DNA of 64,000 nt from Macrophomina tecta (taxonomy: Eukaryota > Ascomycota > Dothideomycetes > Botryosphaeriales > Botryosphaeriaceae): positions 186,001 through 250,000 of the forward strand of contig JAKSGN010000042.1 in NCBI GenBank assembly GCA_024180945.1, in the 5' to 3' direction. Each line of letters begins with the position of its first letter. Position 1 is the stretch's first letter. The position numbers and the translations under genes are program-made. Below, piece by piece: positions 19,727 through 31,988 of the stretch. The notes below the pieces were generated by a model. It did no database searches. It was not told where the DNA came from and saw nothing but the letters and a program-made list of their open reading frames with translations.

Positions 19727-21212
19727 TTATGCAGCGCCGGCGCTGACTATGGGCTGCTGAATTCTCGTAACCTGTTCGCCAGCACGAACGATCCGGTTTC
19801 CGTAGTCCGTAATGTACTGAACGTCCTTTTTCTCGCGGTCGGCACGCTTCCAGATCTCAACCTCGCAGCCGCCACGGATGACGCCGACACGCATAGTAGA
19901 GAGTAGGTTGTGGGCGGCGTTGGAGTGGTCGTAGACACCACCGTTGAACATGGCGGTGGCGTCCTTGCCAATACCGGACTTGATCATGGCCTTGCCACCG
20001 GGGTGGTCCTGGATGAAGTCAGCGACATCGTGGACTACACCAGCAACAGTAATGAGGCTACGGCCGTTCTTGGCCTGCTCAATGTAGTTATCCCACTCCA
20101 TCACGGGGAGCTGCTCAAGTGGAATGCCCCAATCAAGCTTGTCGCGCTTCTTATCAAGAAGCTTCTGGGCCTGCTGGACACGACCCTTCTCGATTTCACT
20201 GGCACGGAACTGCTTCAGGTCGTAGGCGAGGCCAAGCTGCTTCCATAGACAGATGCACCACTTGGTAGGGTCGTACTGGAACCATTCAATGGCGTTGCGG
20301 TAGTCGCTGGGGAACTCGTGGTGGAAGTTGTGGTAGCCCTCACCAAGGGTGATCAAGGCAGTTAGAACGTGGTCACGGGGAGAGTTGCGGTCATCGAAGG
20401 GCTGGTCACCGAGCCAGTGCGCGATGGAGTTGACGCAGAAGGTGGCCTGCTGGATGAAGAAGATTCGGAGGATACCAGCGTAGATGAAGCCACCCCACCA
20501 GTCGCCCCAGCCAAGACCGGCAACTGCGGTTGGGAAAATGAGGCCCATGAAGAAGACGACCTTTAGGTAGTTGCGGTGCTGCCAGACAACGACAGGGTCA
20601 TCGTTGAGGTCGGAGATATCGGTACGACCAATCCTCTTGGGGTTCTGCTTCATGATCATCCACCCAAGGTGAGAGTACAGGAGGCCCCTACAAAAGCCTT
20701 AATAGACTGTGGTATGGAGGATATTGGGATTGAGCGTACTTGCGGACGGAGTAGGGGTCCTTGTCGGTATCGGTGTAGCGGTGATGGGCACGGTGGTCTC
20801 TGGACCACCATCTGATGGAGCCCTCAACAGCACCGCCGCCAACAGCGGCAAGGAAAATCTTGAGGGGTAGGGTGGCCTTATAGGAGCAGTGAGCCCAGAG
20901 ACGATGGTAACCGGCGGTGATGCCCAGACCGGTCCAGTAGTAGTAGACGATGGACCAAATGAGCGTCCTAGTGGTCAAGGGCGTCCAGAAGGTAGCAATG
21001 CAGCCCATGAGCGGGATGCCGCCGATGAGGAAAACGTTGAGCCAGTTAACATGCTTATACCAGTTCTGGCGGGTCATAGGATACTCGGTTATGTGCTTCT
21101 TGTTCTGATCGTACGTTGAGTTGCGGTTGGGCTCAGAGGTCTTGGCCATGCCGGATGGCCGCGAGGAGAGGTACTTGGGCCTCAGAGGAGTCTGGAACTG
21201 GAGAGTGGGCAC
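19727..21212 (-). CDS. OLE1: acyl-CoA delta-9 desaturase with cytochrome b5 domain
   Basis: This ER membrane enzyme introduces the cis-delta-9 double bond into palmitoyl- and stearoyl-CoA. The two exons (21212-20740 and 20687-19727) are separated by a 52-bp GT-AG intron (20688-20739) that joins VRK to GLLYSHLGW in phase and gives 477 residues, near the usual fungal length. The three histidine boxes that bind the di-iron centre are intact: HRLWAH (about 103-108), HRAHH (140-144) and HNFHH (277-281). Hydrophobic segments lie between them. The C-terminal cytochrome b5 domain has HPGG at about 386-389. The start at 21212 is the first [10 protein letters not shown] at residue 22 is an alternative. 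This is an intact, probably essential, housekeeping gene amid repeats. Confidence 0.95.
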
Positions 21213-22079
21213 TATTCGTGAAGCGAGTAGGCGCGTGAGGGAATAAGCGAGAGGACTGGAAAATGAGAAGGTTGGAGGGGGCGAGGATGGTCAGGCGTAT
21301 TTAGGCAGTGCCATGCCACGGGAGGTTCTGGCAGAAGGCGACAACAAAGGTGGTGTTAGGTCATTCCCTGAGTTTTCCCCAACCGCCAAGAAGTACTGGC
21401 ATGCCAGCTGCTTGGAAGCTCTCAACAGAAATTCGCGCACGGGTCACCGGTCCTCGTTTGCAGCGCTGCCAATTCGCCATTGCGCCTGCGCTGCGGTAGC
21501 AGGACGGGTAGCTGAGGAGTGACTAGTAAGCAACAGCGGTCCTGGAAGCTCCTGCGCCGCCGGTTTGTCATGGAGCTACGTGCCAGTAGAGATGGCAATG
21601 AGTTCAGTTGCTTGGAGATCTGACTACGATCCATATCATATCTTGCAGTAGGAATGTATAGTGTCAAACGTAAGAAACTACGGCCAACCCTAACCGCACG
21701 GGAGCATTGGTGATGGATAAGCACACAGACCGTCGATCGTTGGGGCTAAGTGCAGTCAATAAATTCTGGAACATCCCTGCAGGGTCTAGACTGGTCCGTT
21801 TCTATCTCAGGCCACGCAAGCAGATCGGGGCATACGTAACCGGGGCAGCACCGCACAATTAGGCGCCTATGGTATGACATCATGTCGCCGCTAACCAGCC
21901 GTCTGCTCAGTGCTCCCGTCAGACCCTCTCTTTCAAGAGGAGGCATTGCAGGGGTCGGCCCAGGGACAAGCAGAGGGATAAGAAGCGCCGCCTCCGCTTG
22001 AAGCGCATCGAAACTCCGGAACAGATAGACACTTCCAACGCCCTCCTGGAAACCTAGCAGCAGGCTTGCTCACTATTCC
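21213..22079. other. desaturase promoter side and unassigned sequence
   Basis: No intact gene was recognised. A short frame near 21960-22060 (KKRRLRLKRIETPEQIDTSN) could be an N-terminal relic of the Lam-like pseudogene that follows, but this is uncertain. Confidence 0.35.
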
Positions 22080-23120
22080 CCCCTCCCCCCTACACCTACC
22101 GACTCACATCACTCGAACTCTTCCGTTGCCAGACCCGCATCTTCCTCAAAGGCGGAACACAACCCGACAAATTCGAACCCGAATATTGTTGTCACACCGT
22201 CCGGTAGTTTAATACACCGGCGTGCCCGATCAGCTACCACCAGCTCCAATCCGCCAAGTAGACTCTCGCACGTCGCAACTGCTCCCCGCACACCGACCAT
22301 AGAAGAGACCAAATCCCTGGGCGGCACTCTTACTCAACCGCCAAGTGGTTTCTTCTCTTCAGTATCCTCAGCTGCCCAGAGTACCGCCAGCCAGCTGGGT
22401 AACATTACCTCAATCAACCAGGTTCAGTGAGACAAGGTTGGTAGCAATCCTTGTGCAGAAACTGAGAAGAGCGGGCCGGCTGATGGAGAGGAGGTCGTGG
22501 GTGGCTGTTCAGATCAGGACGCCTTGGATAACGCAAGGGCGGACAAGAAACAGCTTGCTGTGGAGATCCTTGGCTCGGGAGACCTTAGTCTCAGTCACTT
22601 GGGTATCTCAGAACTGATTCCGACTCCAATCCTATGGCTTCTATGACTGAGCTGGCCGAGGCCAGGCCATTGACCCCAACGGTCACCCATGCGGACGAGG
22701 CATCTGCAAGAGCTGAGGACAGCGCTGCCTCCAAGCCAGTATCCGAAGCTTATCTGCAAGGGCCACCAGACACGGCCGCCCTTAATGGAGAGCGACCACA
22801 CTCGTTCTCTGGCTTGTCAGAGCACACACCGTCGAAACGAAGCGTTGAAGAGGTGAAACCCCGTCTCCGCTGCAGCAGCAGTATTCGCAGTCGTGCCAGC
22901 GATCGCCTTAATAATATGGGGAAACGGCGACACCGCGGGAGCTCCGCAACCACGGGCACCGCGCTTGGGCTCGCACCAACCAACAGCACCACTACTCTAC
23001 CCAGCTCTAACACTAGTACCGTCACTGGCTCACGGTTAACAGGCTTTGCTGTCGCGAGCCGCAAGCGGAACCGAGACTTCCACAAACAATTCGGGCGTGT
23101 GCCTGAAGATGACTACCTCA
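22080..23120 (+). pseudogene. Lam/Ysp2-type GRAM sterol-transfer protein, N-terminal relic
   Basis: The frame contains segments typical of the disordered N-terminal half of fungal Lam proteins, which move sterols at ER-plasma membrane contacts: SGFFSSVSSAAQSTASQLGN, KKQLAVEILGSGDLSLSHLG, MASMTELAEARPLTPT, GKRRHRGSSATTGTA. It ends with ASRKRNRDFHKQFGRVPEDD, the first strand of the GRAM domain. A TGA at 22428 and a frameshift near 22613 interrupt it. At 23120 it stops dead at the first base of an LTR. The rest of the GRAM domain, the StART-like domain and the membrane anchor do not appear on the other side. Confidence 0.75.
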
Positions 23121-23566
23121 TGTTACGGCGCAGCCTACACAGGACCTGGGTAGGAAGGATAAGAAGGACAAGCGGGGCGCCTGCGCGCCCGCGAGAAAGA
23201 TCCACCGGCGAGAAGTCACGTGACTCCCGGTTCAACCATTCAAAGCCTTGGCACTCTGAACTCCTGAACTCGCGAAGTTCAGACGTTCAACCGCTTGGCA
23301 GAATGAACCCACGAACTATCAGATTGTAGACACTTTCCTACTAGTATATATACCACACTCCTTAGATAGCTTTGACCTTCGTGGTCAACTTCAACAATAG
23401 AATTTGGACTCTATTGGTAACACGGCCTTCGCACGCAGTGCTCAGTCTCATCACACGCTCGACTTGCTCTCACCCTCTTCTTGTACCCACTCAAGGAAAA
23501 CCCCCTCGACACGATTTCTCCCTCTTTGGTGTTTGGATCCTTAGAGGCAGAGGCCCGCTCGTTACA
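23121..23566 (+). mobile_element. solo LTR of the chromovirus family
   Basis: This 446-bp LTR begins TGTTACGGCGCAGCCT and ends CGTTACA. It matches the 3' LTR at 58783-59224 along its length, including the promoter-like TATATA then CCACACTCCTTAGATAGC, CCTTCGTGGTCAACTTC, and TTTGGATCCTTAGAGGCAGA near the end. No internal retrotransposon sequence adjoins it. The 5-bp flanks (CCTCA and CAGAA) do not match, so it is not a simple solo LTR left by recombination at one insertion site. Confidence 0.85.
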
Positions 23567-24719
23567 CAGAAGGGTCTCATGGGACTTCCAATAACTTGCC
23601 TCTTGCATCCAAGGCCCTTCTCTGTGCCATGCCACAGTGTGAGGTTTGGGAATAGTTTTATTGAGCTTCTGGAAGGGCTTAACTTAGTCCTTCACGACTT
23701 AGCTTCTGAAGATAATGACATTTAGGTTGGCGCTATATAAGCAGGTGGCGTCCACAATTACTTCGTCACTTAGCTAGGTACCCTTCGCAAAACCGACCTT
23801 CCGGTAAGTGTCAGTGCGAACCAATTGGCATGCCCGCGGACCTAGCTCGATTTGATTACTGGAAGCAGGAGTCGCTAGTGATGGATGAAAAGACCTTAGA
23901 ACTAGATTATCTTTGTGATGAATCGGCGCAATCAAAGCTCTTGGAAAGCCCCAGAGACATCACAGGGCCAATACAATATGGCGTCCCACCAGAGGGTTTT
24001 CAGGATTGGTGTGAACCAGGGGGGAGAAAACTTCAAAGATAGTGCTCTATGAGCTTCTGTGCAGCGACATCCTATAGGAATGCGCCAGAGAGCTTGTCAC
24101 CGTTGTTAGCGCGCGCGCCATACAAATGCAATAAGGTCGGAAGGAAAGTTAAAACCCGTTGAGGTTTAGCGCGGACATCGGCTTTTGCAGTGGTGGCGTT
24201 ATAGACTGCAAGCCACGGCTGAAGGATCACAACATGTCAGTCGGGAGCATTGAATGGGTACGTCTGTACATTAATCCCCATGTCTCGGCTTTTCGAAGAT
24301 CTTGACTTTCTTGAGTAATGCCTAGTCCAGGAACCCAGGCCCTAGGCACCCCAGAAGAAACCCCCGAAGAGGCTCCCTTGACACACAGTTCAATGGGCTG
24401 GGGCCCGACCTTGCGTGAACTCGTACTGACAGGGAGAAAGATCCATAATCTCCACATCACACAGATTCCAAGAACACCTACGCCATGCGGGAAAATACTA
24501 CCATGTTTCACCAGTGAGCTCCGCAACCCAGTGAGCTGCGCATCCCAGTAAGCTGCGCACTCCACCAGCATGTAATGACTGGCTTCTTCCTTTCGGGACC
24601 CGACCACTAGAGAGTGTAAGGTAATCGTGAGAGATTACCTTGGGGGTGAACAAGAGAAGGGTGAGAACGAAGGGACAATCACGTGGGACTGAGCGCAAGC
24701 ATGCGCGAAGGCCTTGTTA
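23567..24719. other. unassigned, possible LTR-like promoter and short ORF
   Basis: A CTATATAAGCAGG TATA-like stretch at about 23732 is followed by a 70-codon ORF at 23830-24042 that I do not recognise. The tract resembles the transcription start of an LTR element but no paired LTR was found. It also contains a 17-bp tandem repeat (24512-24563). Confidence 0.3.
24512..24563. repeat. 17-bp tandem repeat, three units
   Basis: Three units of the form CAGTGAGCTSCGCAWCC follow each other; the third is slightly diverged. Confidence 0.75.
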
Positions 24720-24727
24720 CTAGCAAT

Positions 24728-27710
24728 CAGAGTGTCCACCGTCCCGTCGGACGTCACGTTCGACGCCAAGAACCGTGACGTTAGCCGTCCCGTCCGTCGC
24801 TCTGGCTGGCTCGTCCCGTCCGTCGGTCGAGCTCTCGTCGACGCGTCGCGACGAGAGGGACAAGTGAATATTCTGGAGACATATTTTGGCGTAATTGCAC
24901 CACCACTAGAGCTTGTCGCCTATCTTAGCTGTAAGAAGTGATCTTTCTCTGCTCCTGCCCAGGGATGTAGATATGCAAACTATGCAAACACACCCAGCTC
25001 GGACCACCGCGAAAATTCCACCTATATCCTGGATCTGACCATTCATCGAATTGCACACCACCAGGGGTCTCCGCGGCGCGATGGACCGCTTTATCGCCCC
25101 CAGGACCTCACGGCAAGAGATTTCTCCATCGTCCTCGCCTCCTACGTCGCCACCGCCAGCGCACTCAACGCCCGAACCGACCGCAATTTCATATTCGATA
25201 GAGACTTCTACAACCTCCCACACCGTTCGCAATATTGATCTGGACAAGGTCCGCTATAATGGTAGACCGATTCCTCGTCTTTCCTACCGACAGAGGCATC
25301 GCTCAGTGGTCAATACGAGCCGTAAGCCGGCCTGGATATTCGACCACGGCGCTGATTGTGAAGCTAATGGTATTCGGTACTGGATCTGCCGATACTGCCA
25401 CCATTCAAAACACTACAATATGGGAGTCTTCAAAGGGACTGGCACGGCCAACCAGGCCGATCATTTGGGCACCAAGCATGGCGTTTTCAACCCAGCCAAC
25501 CCTCCTAGATCGTCGAATTCGCCTTCGCGCAGTGTTTCGTCAACACCAAGAAGCTTCTCGCTTGTAACGCCTTTCAGCGACGTCCAGTTCAAGCAAAGGT
25601 TCACCGACACAGTGATCAAGCTTGATCTGACTTTCAGACAAGCCGTTTCAGAGGAGCTGCGCGAATTGATTATAATGGGCGGACCGGCAGCAAAGGCCAT
25701 GCTCGCACAGAGCCCGTCGTGCATAAGCAAGTGGATTAAGCTCTCCTTTGAGGATCGGAGGGAGAAGGTGAAGCAGATGGTCTCCCGGTCTCGGAGCAAG
25801 ATCAATATCAGTACAGATATATGGACCGCCGACGAGGGCAACAAAAGGGCATACTGCGCAGTAAACGCTCACTTCGTCGACCACTCTGGCGCCCTCCGGA
25901 CCGGCCTCCTTGCCTTTGGGCGTATTCTCGGCTCTCACAGTGGCGAGAATATCGCTCCAGTCCTTCTTCGCTGCTTCCAGCAGTACAACTGCACTGAGTC
26001 CGTTGGTTATATCATATGCGACAATGCTGACAACAACGATACGGCGATTCGTGTACTGCAGGAAGATCTGCCTATCTTGTATCCCTCCTGTCGAGTGCGC
26101 TGTATTGGCCATATTATTAACCTTGTGGTAAAGGCGATTCTCTTCGGTCAGGGCGTGTCAAAGCTCGAGCAAAGTCTCCTTGGCAAAACTGACGACGACG
26201 CGGAAACGTTTATGATCTGGAGCAACGAGGGTGCAATCGGCAAGCTCCATAACATCTGCGTTTTCGTCAACCGCAACGATCAACGGAGGACGGCATTTCA
26301 GGCCTTTCAGTCCCCCGAAGAGCGTGAGCTCGACGAGGATCACGACTTAGAAGGAGATACGATCTTCTACTACGTCCTCCTCGTTGATAGTGGCGTCCCG
26401 CTGGCACTCGGTGTACTATATGATCAAGAGATGTAAGAAGCTGACAGCCAGCAGGAACTCACGTCTCCAAACAAGCCGAGATCGCGTCCTATAACTGGAG
26501 TGCTCGTAATACAATCTAGGACAAGTTCCCTACTCTTTATAATAGTTAAGTGTTGACTGTATGCAGCTCTGAAACTTCGCAAGGCCATTGACTTGTACGT
26601 CGCCCGCTACGAGCCGAAGAACAACAAAGGATACGACATCCGCCGGGACGCCCTTACTGGCGACGATTGGGATAAGCTCCTGCAGTACTTCCACCTTCTA
26701 CGACCATTTAAGACTCTCACAAAGCACATGGAGGGCGCGGCGAATAAGCCAGGGATAGAGGGCTCACACGGTGCTATCTGGGAGTCCTTGAGGTCTATGG
26801 ATTTCATGTATAGCCACCTGAAGAAGACGGTTGATCATTTAGAGGGTTGTAAAGATACGGAACAGTGGGACGTCTTCTCTAGCAGGGTGGATGCTGGCTG
26901 GCTCAAGCTCAATGAGTACTACAGTCTCATGGACCAAAGCCCGGCCTACTGTGTGGCCCTGTTCCTCCACCCCAAGTACCGCTTTGACTACTTTGAAGAG
27001 CAGTGGGCCGAGCACAAGGATTGGATTACGAAGGCGCGAACCATCATTCGCGAGACGTACGAGAGATACGAAAAGGACTGGCTTCGCAAAGAGAAGGAGA
27101 AGGAGAAGGCCACACAGCCGAAGGAAGCAGAGGTGGAGCTGCCTGGTGGTACAGTCGACGAGGGCGACTTCGAGGCGTTTGGTAGGGTTACTGGTGCTGC
27201 ATATCGGAGGAAGAAGCGTCGTATTGAAAGCCAACTTGATGCGTATATGAACGCAGGCGTTAGTTATGCTGATCAACAGGTAGAGAGCCCTCTTAATTGG
27301 TGGCTCACTATCGGATCGGCCTGGCCAGTCCTGCAGCAAATGGCTCTCGACCACTTCAGCGTACCCGCCATGAGCACTGACTGCGAAAGAGCCTTTAGTC
27401 AGGCTAAACGCATGGTTACGGAGGAGCGCAATCGTCTGAATGATGACAAAATTGAGGCAGAGCAGTGCCAGAAGAACTGGCTGTTGAACGGGTTAGTGTA
27501 GCAAGTGAAGAAACGTTTTTCTCAACACCGCGAACCCTTACGCCTTGCCTAATTGGGAGTGCTATAATACTTACTAATTGCATCCCGTCGACGAACGTCG
27601 ACGCGTCGACGGGGCCAATTGTCCCGTCCGTCGCCGTCCGTCGCGCCATCTGGTTCGTCCCGTCCGTCGCGAGGCCTGCGACGGCAACGGACGGGACGGT
27701 GGACTCGCTG
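24728..27710 (+). mobile_element. hAT-B transposon (complete ends, TSD)
   Basis: A 2983-bp element with TIRs CAGAGTGTCCACCGTCCCGT and CAGCGAGTCCACCGTCCCGT and a perfect 8-bp TSD, CTAGCAAT (24720-24727 and 27711-27718). Subterminal arrays of CCGTCCCGTCCGTCG lie inside both ends. It carries one plus-strand transposase gene with a single spliceosomal intron and one frameshift. Confidence 0.93.
25081..27501 (+). pseudogene. hAT-B transposase, one frameshift from intact
   Basis: From MDRFIAPR the frame shows a BED-type finger (YWICRYCHHSKHY, HLGTKHG), KINISTDIWTAD, YIICDNADNNDT, VRCIGHIINL, then GTP-independent hAT helical segments and a complete dimerisation domain (PLNWWLTIGSAWPVLQQMAL, SVPAMSTDCERAFSQAKR). 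A 134-bp GT-AG intron (26433-26566) splices in phase. The only lesion found is one extra C in the CCC near 26399, just before the expected VRWHSVYYMIKR segment. Stops are otherwise absent, so this copy decayed recently or the lesion is a sequence error. An in-frame ATG also lies at 25051. Confidence 0.87.
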
Positions 27711-27718
27711 CTAGCAAT

Positions 27719-28026
27719 GAGTCTCACTTCTGGACCAACGCAATCTCAAACACTACTGGGAATTCCATGCCAAGACCAACTCCAATCGGATCTCCGCAGT
27801 CTATTCAGTTAGGACGCCGGGCCTTAGCCCCATAGCTGTCCACGCTGTCGCGTAGACTGCTACATTTCTCGTCGCCATTCACCTTGGATTGCTCCCCTAT
27901 TATCTATTGCAGGCGAACAACGTCGTCGGTACACAAACCGGCCCCGGATTGCGCTCCTGGCTCGTAAGTGGGACCTCACTACCCTAACCTTACTCGAAAC
28001 CCCAACTCGTATACCAAACGGGCAAC
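27719..28026. other. no gene recognised
   Basis: Spacer between hAT-B and the degraded ORF at 28027. It begins directly after the hAT-B TSD. Confidence 0.35.
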
Positions 28027-28759
28027 ATGCCAAGGAAAAAGAAGCCCTAGGTAGATACAGCTGCCCTACTAGCTCCTAACTGGAACTCACTCGACCCAAA
28101 CGTCCGAGAAGCGATTGAATTCTGTAAAGAACGCAATCGAACCCCCTCTCCGGGCACTGAGAGATTCTACAAAGAGGAGTACGGCATTAGTATTACCTCT
28201 CTCTACCAGCACTTCAAGTCGCTTGACCTTCCTAGCACGGAAGAACCCCAAATATCTACACCACACCTGACAAGCCCTAATCGGGCGATCCCTACTACAT
28301 CAGAACCGCACACGCCCTCCCGACCACCTACACTTGCAGAGATGGAGGTAAGATCCTCCAGCTACCGTCGAGCTGTTTACCACCCATAAACGGCCCCGTT
28401 TCAACTCCCCGTCTCCTGAGCGAGATAATAGGGCAATCACCCTCTACCCAGGACCATCGACCATCCCCAGGGCGCCCACCAAATCAGGGACCTCCAGCAA
28501 CTCCTCCCGATTTACCTTCTCGGCCCCTCCGCCCTCGCGGCTTCTCGCTGGCGTTAGCACGGCCTCTGAGGCGTTACTAGCTGCTCGAGACTTTATTCGG
28601 AAAGCGGCAGACCTGACGGGAAACCGCGCTGAGGAGTCCCGGCTTCTCTATCTTCTCGAGGTCTTCCGAGACCACACTGAACCAACCCGCCCTAATCGCC
28701 GTCCCCACACAGCTGCCACAAGCAGGCCTGGGAGGTCGGCTGGGCGCATTCCCGAGTAA
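28027..28759 (+). pseudogene. degraded ORF of unknown family
   Basis: After MPRKKKP and a TAG stop, the frame continues with a helix-turn-helix-like segment (LDPNVREAIEFCKERN, then YKEEYGISITSLYQHFKSL). After a frame change near 28380 it resumes with a Ser/Pro-rich part and a helical tail (STASEALLAARDFIRKAADL, ESRLLYLLEVFRDHTEP) to a stop at 28759. A GT at 28350 could start an intron. The DNA-binding-like N-terminus suggests a transposon accessory ORF or a small regulator, but I cannot name it. Confidence 0.4.
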
Positions 28760-28898
28760 GAGATAGAATCAGCCCCACGCGCCCGCAAAAACCAGTCTTA
28801 GAATACAGGAGTATCAAACATGAATCCAAAAAGAACCTAAAAAGCGCTTTTCCCGTCTGAAACTGTACCACTCCAGTAAAGGCGAGACCTCACGATCC

Positions 28899-31359
28899 TC
28901 ATTTTACTCTCGAGTCTTCCCGTGCTTCCCGAAGTACATCCGCCATCTCTAAATATAGTTTCGGCTCCTCATACTCCCACACCCCACCGTTTGGAAATAC
29001 TTTCTTCCGTAGCTCATTAATCCAAGGGACCAGTGGTTGGTAGTATTCCGTAAAGTGGTCCGTTATCGTCTTCCGAAACATACCCTCATTTGCAACAACT
29101 CCCAACTTCGTACCTGCAAGCTCTACTGGATCCGCATAGTTCCACTTCTCAAATCGTGGGACCACTCTCTCCTTGCCTGGCCCATCATAGTGAATGCAGA
29201 TCCAGAAGAGCACCCAGAAGAATGATTCGAGGTCGTGCATGAACGAATGCTGTTCCTCCCCAAAGAGAATTCCGATCGCCATGAACGCCAGCGTGCCGGT
29301 CTTGCCTTTAGCCCCCGAAGCACCTTCTCTCTCTTTATTGATCGCAAGATCGAGATCGATCAAGAATGCATTCCAGGAAGGGTTGCCGCTGTCCTCATTA
29401 ATCATGAGGTTGTTCGCGGACACATCGCGCTGAAGTATATTGGCTTCCTTGTACAAAGTCTGGTGTCCTCTGATGCAGCCCTCCATCGCAGCAAGCAGAG
29501 CGACCCGAGAGCCCGCCTTGTAGATTGGCTTCCCATAGTCCTGCACGATGACGCGACGATGCACCCGGTTCTCCGGGACCGGGCCAGTTGCGGTGAATTG
29601 CGCGCTGGAGCAGGTGCGTTTGCTGGACGGCTCAGGTGCGTCGATGCTGCTGGATGACCTCTTCTGCCCCGCTCTACTGGAACTTCGGGTGGTTCGCACG
29701 CTTCCGGACGTGTTCGGAGGTGGCATGGAGTCGCTTGGCCGGTAATTCTTCGCCTTCATGACGTCCAGCCCCTTGCGGATGCTGTCGTAGACGTCGTCTT
29801 CTTGACCGTTCACACGCACCGTCTCATGGTGGTAGTATCTCGCGACGTTGACAACTTCTTTCTCCGGGACCGCCGCCTCCCGCAACAGCTCGCCCTCCTC
29901 ATCGCGCTCGGGATACTGCCACGAGTCTTTGACGACAAGCGGACTCCGCGACTCGTCCCCCTCGCGGTACGCTTTCCAGCAGGTCGTCGCCCGGCCGACA
30001 ACGCATGGAGCCCGCTTTATCAGCTTGTCCAGGACAAGACGCTCCGTTTGGTCGTTGCGTGTGACTTCCACGACCCGCTTGCCGTCTACCTCTAGGATGG
30101 TGGGATCGAACCCAAGCTGTTCGTTGTTCATCAGGAGATACCCCAGGACTGCCGAAACGAACCGCGGACCATCTTCGTTGACGTCGAATGGTTCTGACGC
30201 GGTACCTCCGAGTCGGTCAAACTCCCATAGCCGCATGGTAGACCCACACAGCGTGAAGCCGAGGACGAAGCGACGGGTGTCTTGGGCAGTGAAGATCTCT
30301 CTTGAGTATCTTGCCAGGTCGCGCCAAGTTTGTGAACTCCTATCAAGGTCCGGATTGCCCTTCAACTCTCCCGCCACGAGGATTTGAGACCAGTGGCGTC
30401 CGTCCTCCGTGACAGCCACGAACCCGGCGTCCATCTTTCTGTCTGCGACGGATCCTTCCACGTATTTATCCGGTTGGGCCAGTGTTGTTCGTTGGATGCT
30501 GTCGACTGAACAGTGTTCCTCCGCAAGCGTCTTTAACCGGTCTACAATCTTTGTGAACCACCTCAACACATCATTCTGCGTGGATCTCTCCGGCCACCCG
30601 CGCCAGCTGCCTGTCTCGTACAGCGGATCGTCTCCCTCGCGGCATTTCTGGAAGACCGTCTCGGCCGTCTGCTGGAGACCTTCGACTTGGCCGAAGAAAG
30701 TCTCGAAGAAGTTGGGCACTCCGACGAACAGAGAACCCTTCAGCTCGGCCTTCAGCTCCTCGTCGAAGTATTTTCTGAATTCCGAGGAATTGGCGATGCC
30801 GCTTGTGGCGCGCGTATTCGGGGTCTGTTGGATCGAACGAGTGGCGGATGTTATGGATTTGGGAGGCGTCCTGAGATGTGCCGTCGGGAAGGGGGTTATC
30901 GAAGTGATTGTGGGAGGGGCGGGCTGCGTCTGGCGGATGAGGTCGTACACGGTTGTCCATATCGTCGCATCACTCTCCTTATCTACGACGTTTTTCACGA
31001 GCTGGGCGGTGTGCGTGACGTCCGTTTCGTCCGACAGTAGTCGTGCATACAAATGGGCCAGAGTGCTACCCAAGAGGGTTCCATCGTCGGAAGTGAGCTG
31101 AGCAGCAGTGGGAAGCAGCTGAAGAGCACCTATAAGTCTGAGGACGAGGTTTCTCCTCACTGTGTTGATTAGCGTGCGCCATTCGTGTTGAAGGTTGGTA
31201 CTCGCCTGGCTGGATAACCAGCTGCTGGAAGTGGTCTAATCCGCCTCGAGTGCTTGTGCGAGGATGAGCTGACTTGAATGCACTCCGAAATGAGTCGAGC
31301 GCATCCTCGATAGGATGATCTCTGATGGTGGCGAGCTGGCTCTCCGAGAGCTGCGCCAT
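28899..31359 (-). pseudogene. FunK1 fungus-specific kinase-like gene with one frameshift
   Basis: The family has a long N-terminal domain and a kinase-like C-terminal half. Starting at the ATG at 31359 (MAQLSESQLATIRDHP, PRTSTRGGLDHFQQLVIQPG) the frame matches the expected N-terminus, then shifts by one base near 31190 into the 753-codon frame that continues LINTVRRNLVLRLIGA. The kinase motifs are the FunK1 forms: LQRDVSANNLM for the catalytic loop (HRD reads QRD) and FLIDLDLA in place of DFG, about residues 575-610, then GTLAFMAIGIL and HDLESFFWVLFWIC. If the frameshift is real, only an N-terminally altered protein from a later ATG could be made. It is otherwise full length. Confidence 0.8.
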
Positions 31360-31988
31360 AGTGGCGGACCTCGGCTGCTTGACCGAGCGACGACACAGGG
31401 CACCGAATGAGGTCAAATAGGTCTTGAGGAGGTGGCTGGAAGGCCTTATGTCGTTAGAAAAGCGAGTCGCTGCGTGGTGGGAGAGCGGGCGCTTATTGTG
31501 AGTTTGCAGAGCAAAGGGAGGGGGCGCGTCGTCGCGTTTCACCGGAAACCGCTCGGGATAACATCGGCTCAACAGGCGGGGCGCCAGTAAGACGGAATCT
31601 AATTTTCCCTCAGACAAGTCGATTCTTCCTACCTGGACCAAAGGGCCCAACCTTTTACGCTCCAGAATTGGACGACAAAGCAACAGCAAAGATCCTGACG
31701 ACTCAAGCTTTCCGTATGTTTGTGTTCTATACTGCATTAACCCGACGAAATTATCGAGGAGATATATCGCACATGGGGAGCTTAAGCTTCCGAGCTGAGC
31801 CAATAGTTACTGTACGTTACTGCTTCTGTTTATCTTCCACACAGACACCGATATCCACGGCCCACGTCACTTTTCAGGAAGCCAGGTGCGGCGGCGTTTG
31901 AGGTTCGATAAGTAGTTTCTTCCGCTGTAAGGTCCTGCAAACAGCTTAGCATTGTTGACTGCGTGCTTACAGAATCGGCAGTTACAGA
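31360..31988. other. divergent promoter region
   Basis: This lies between the FunK1-like gene (minus) and the 2EXR gene (plus). No other gene was recognised. Confidence 0.4.
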
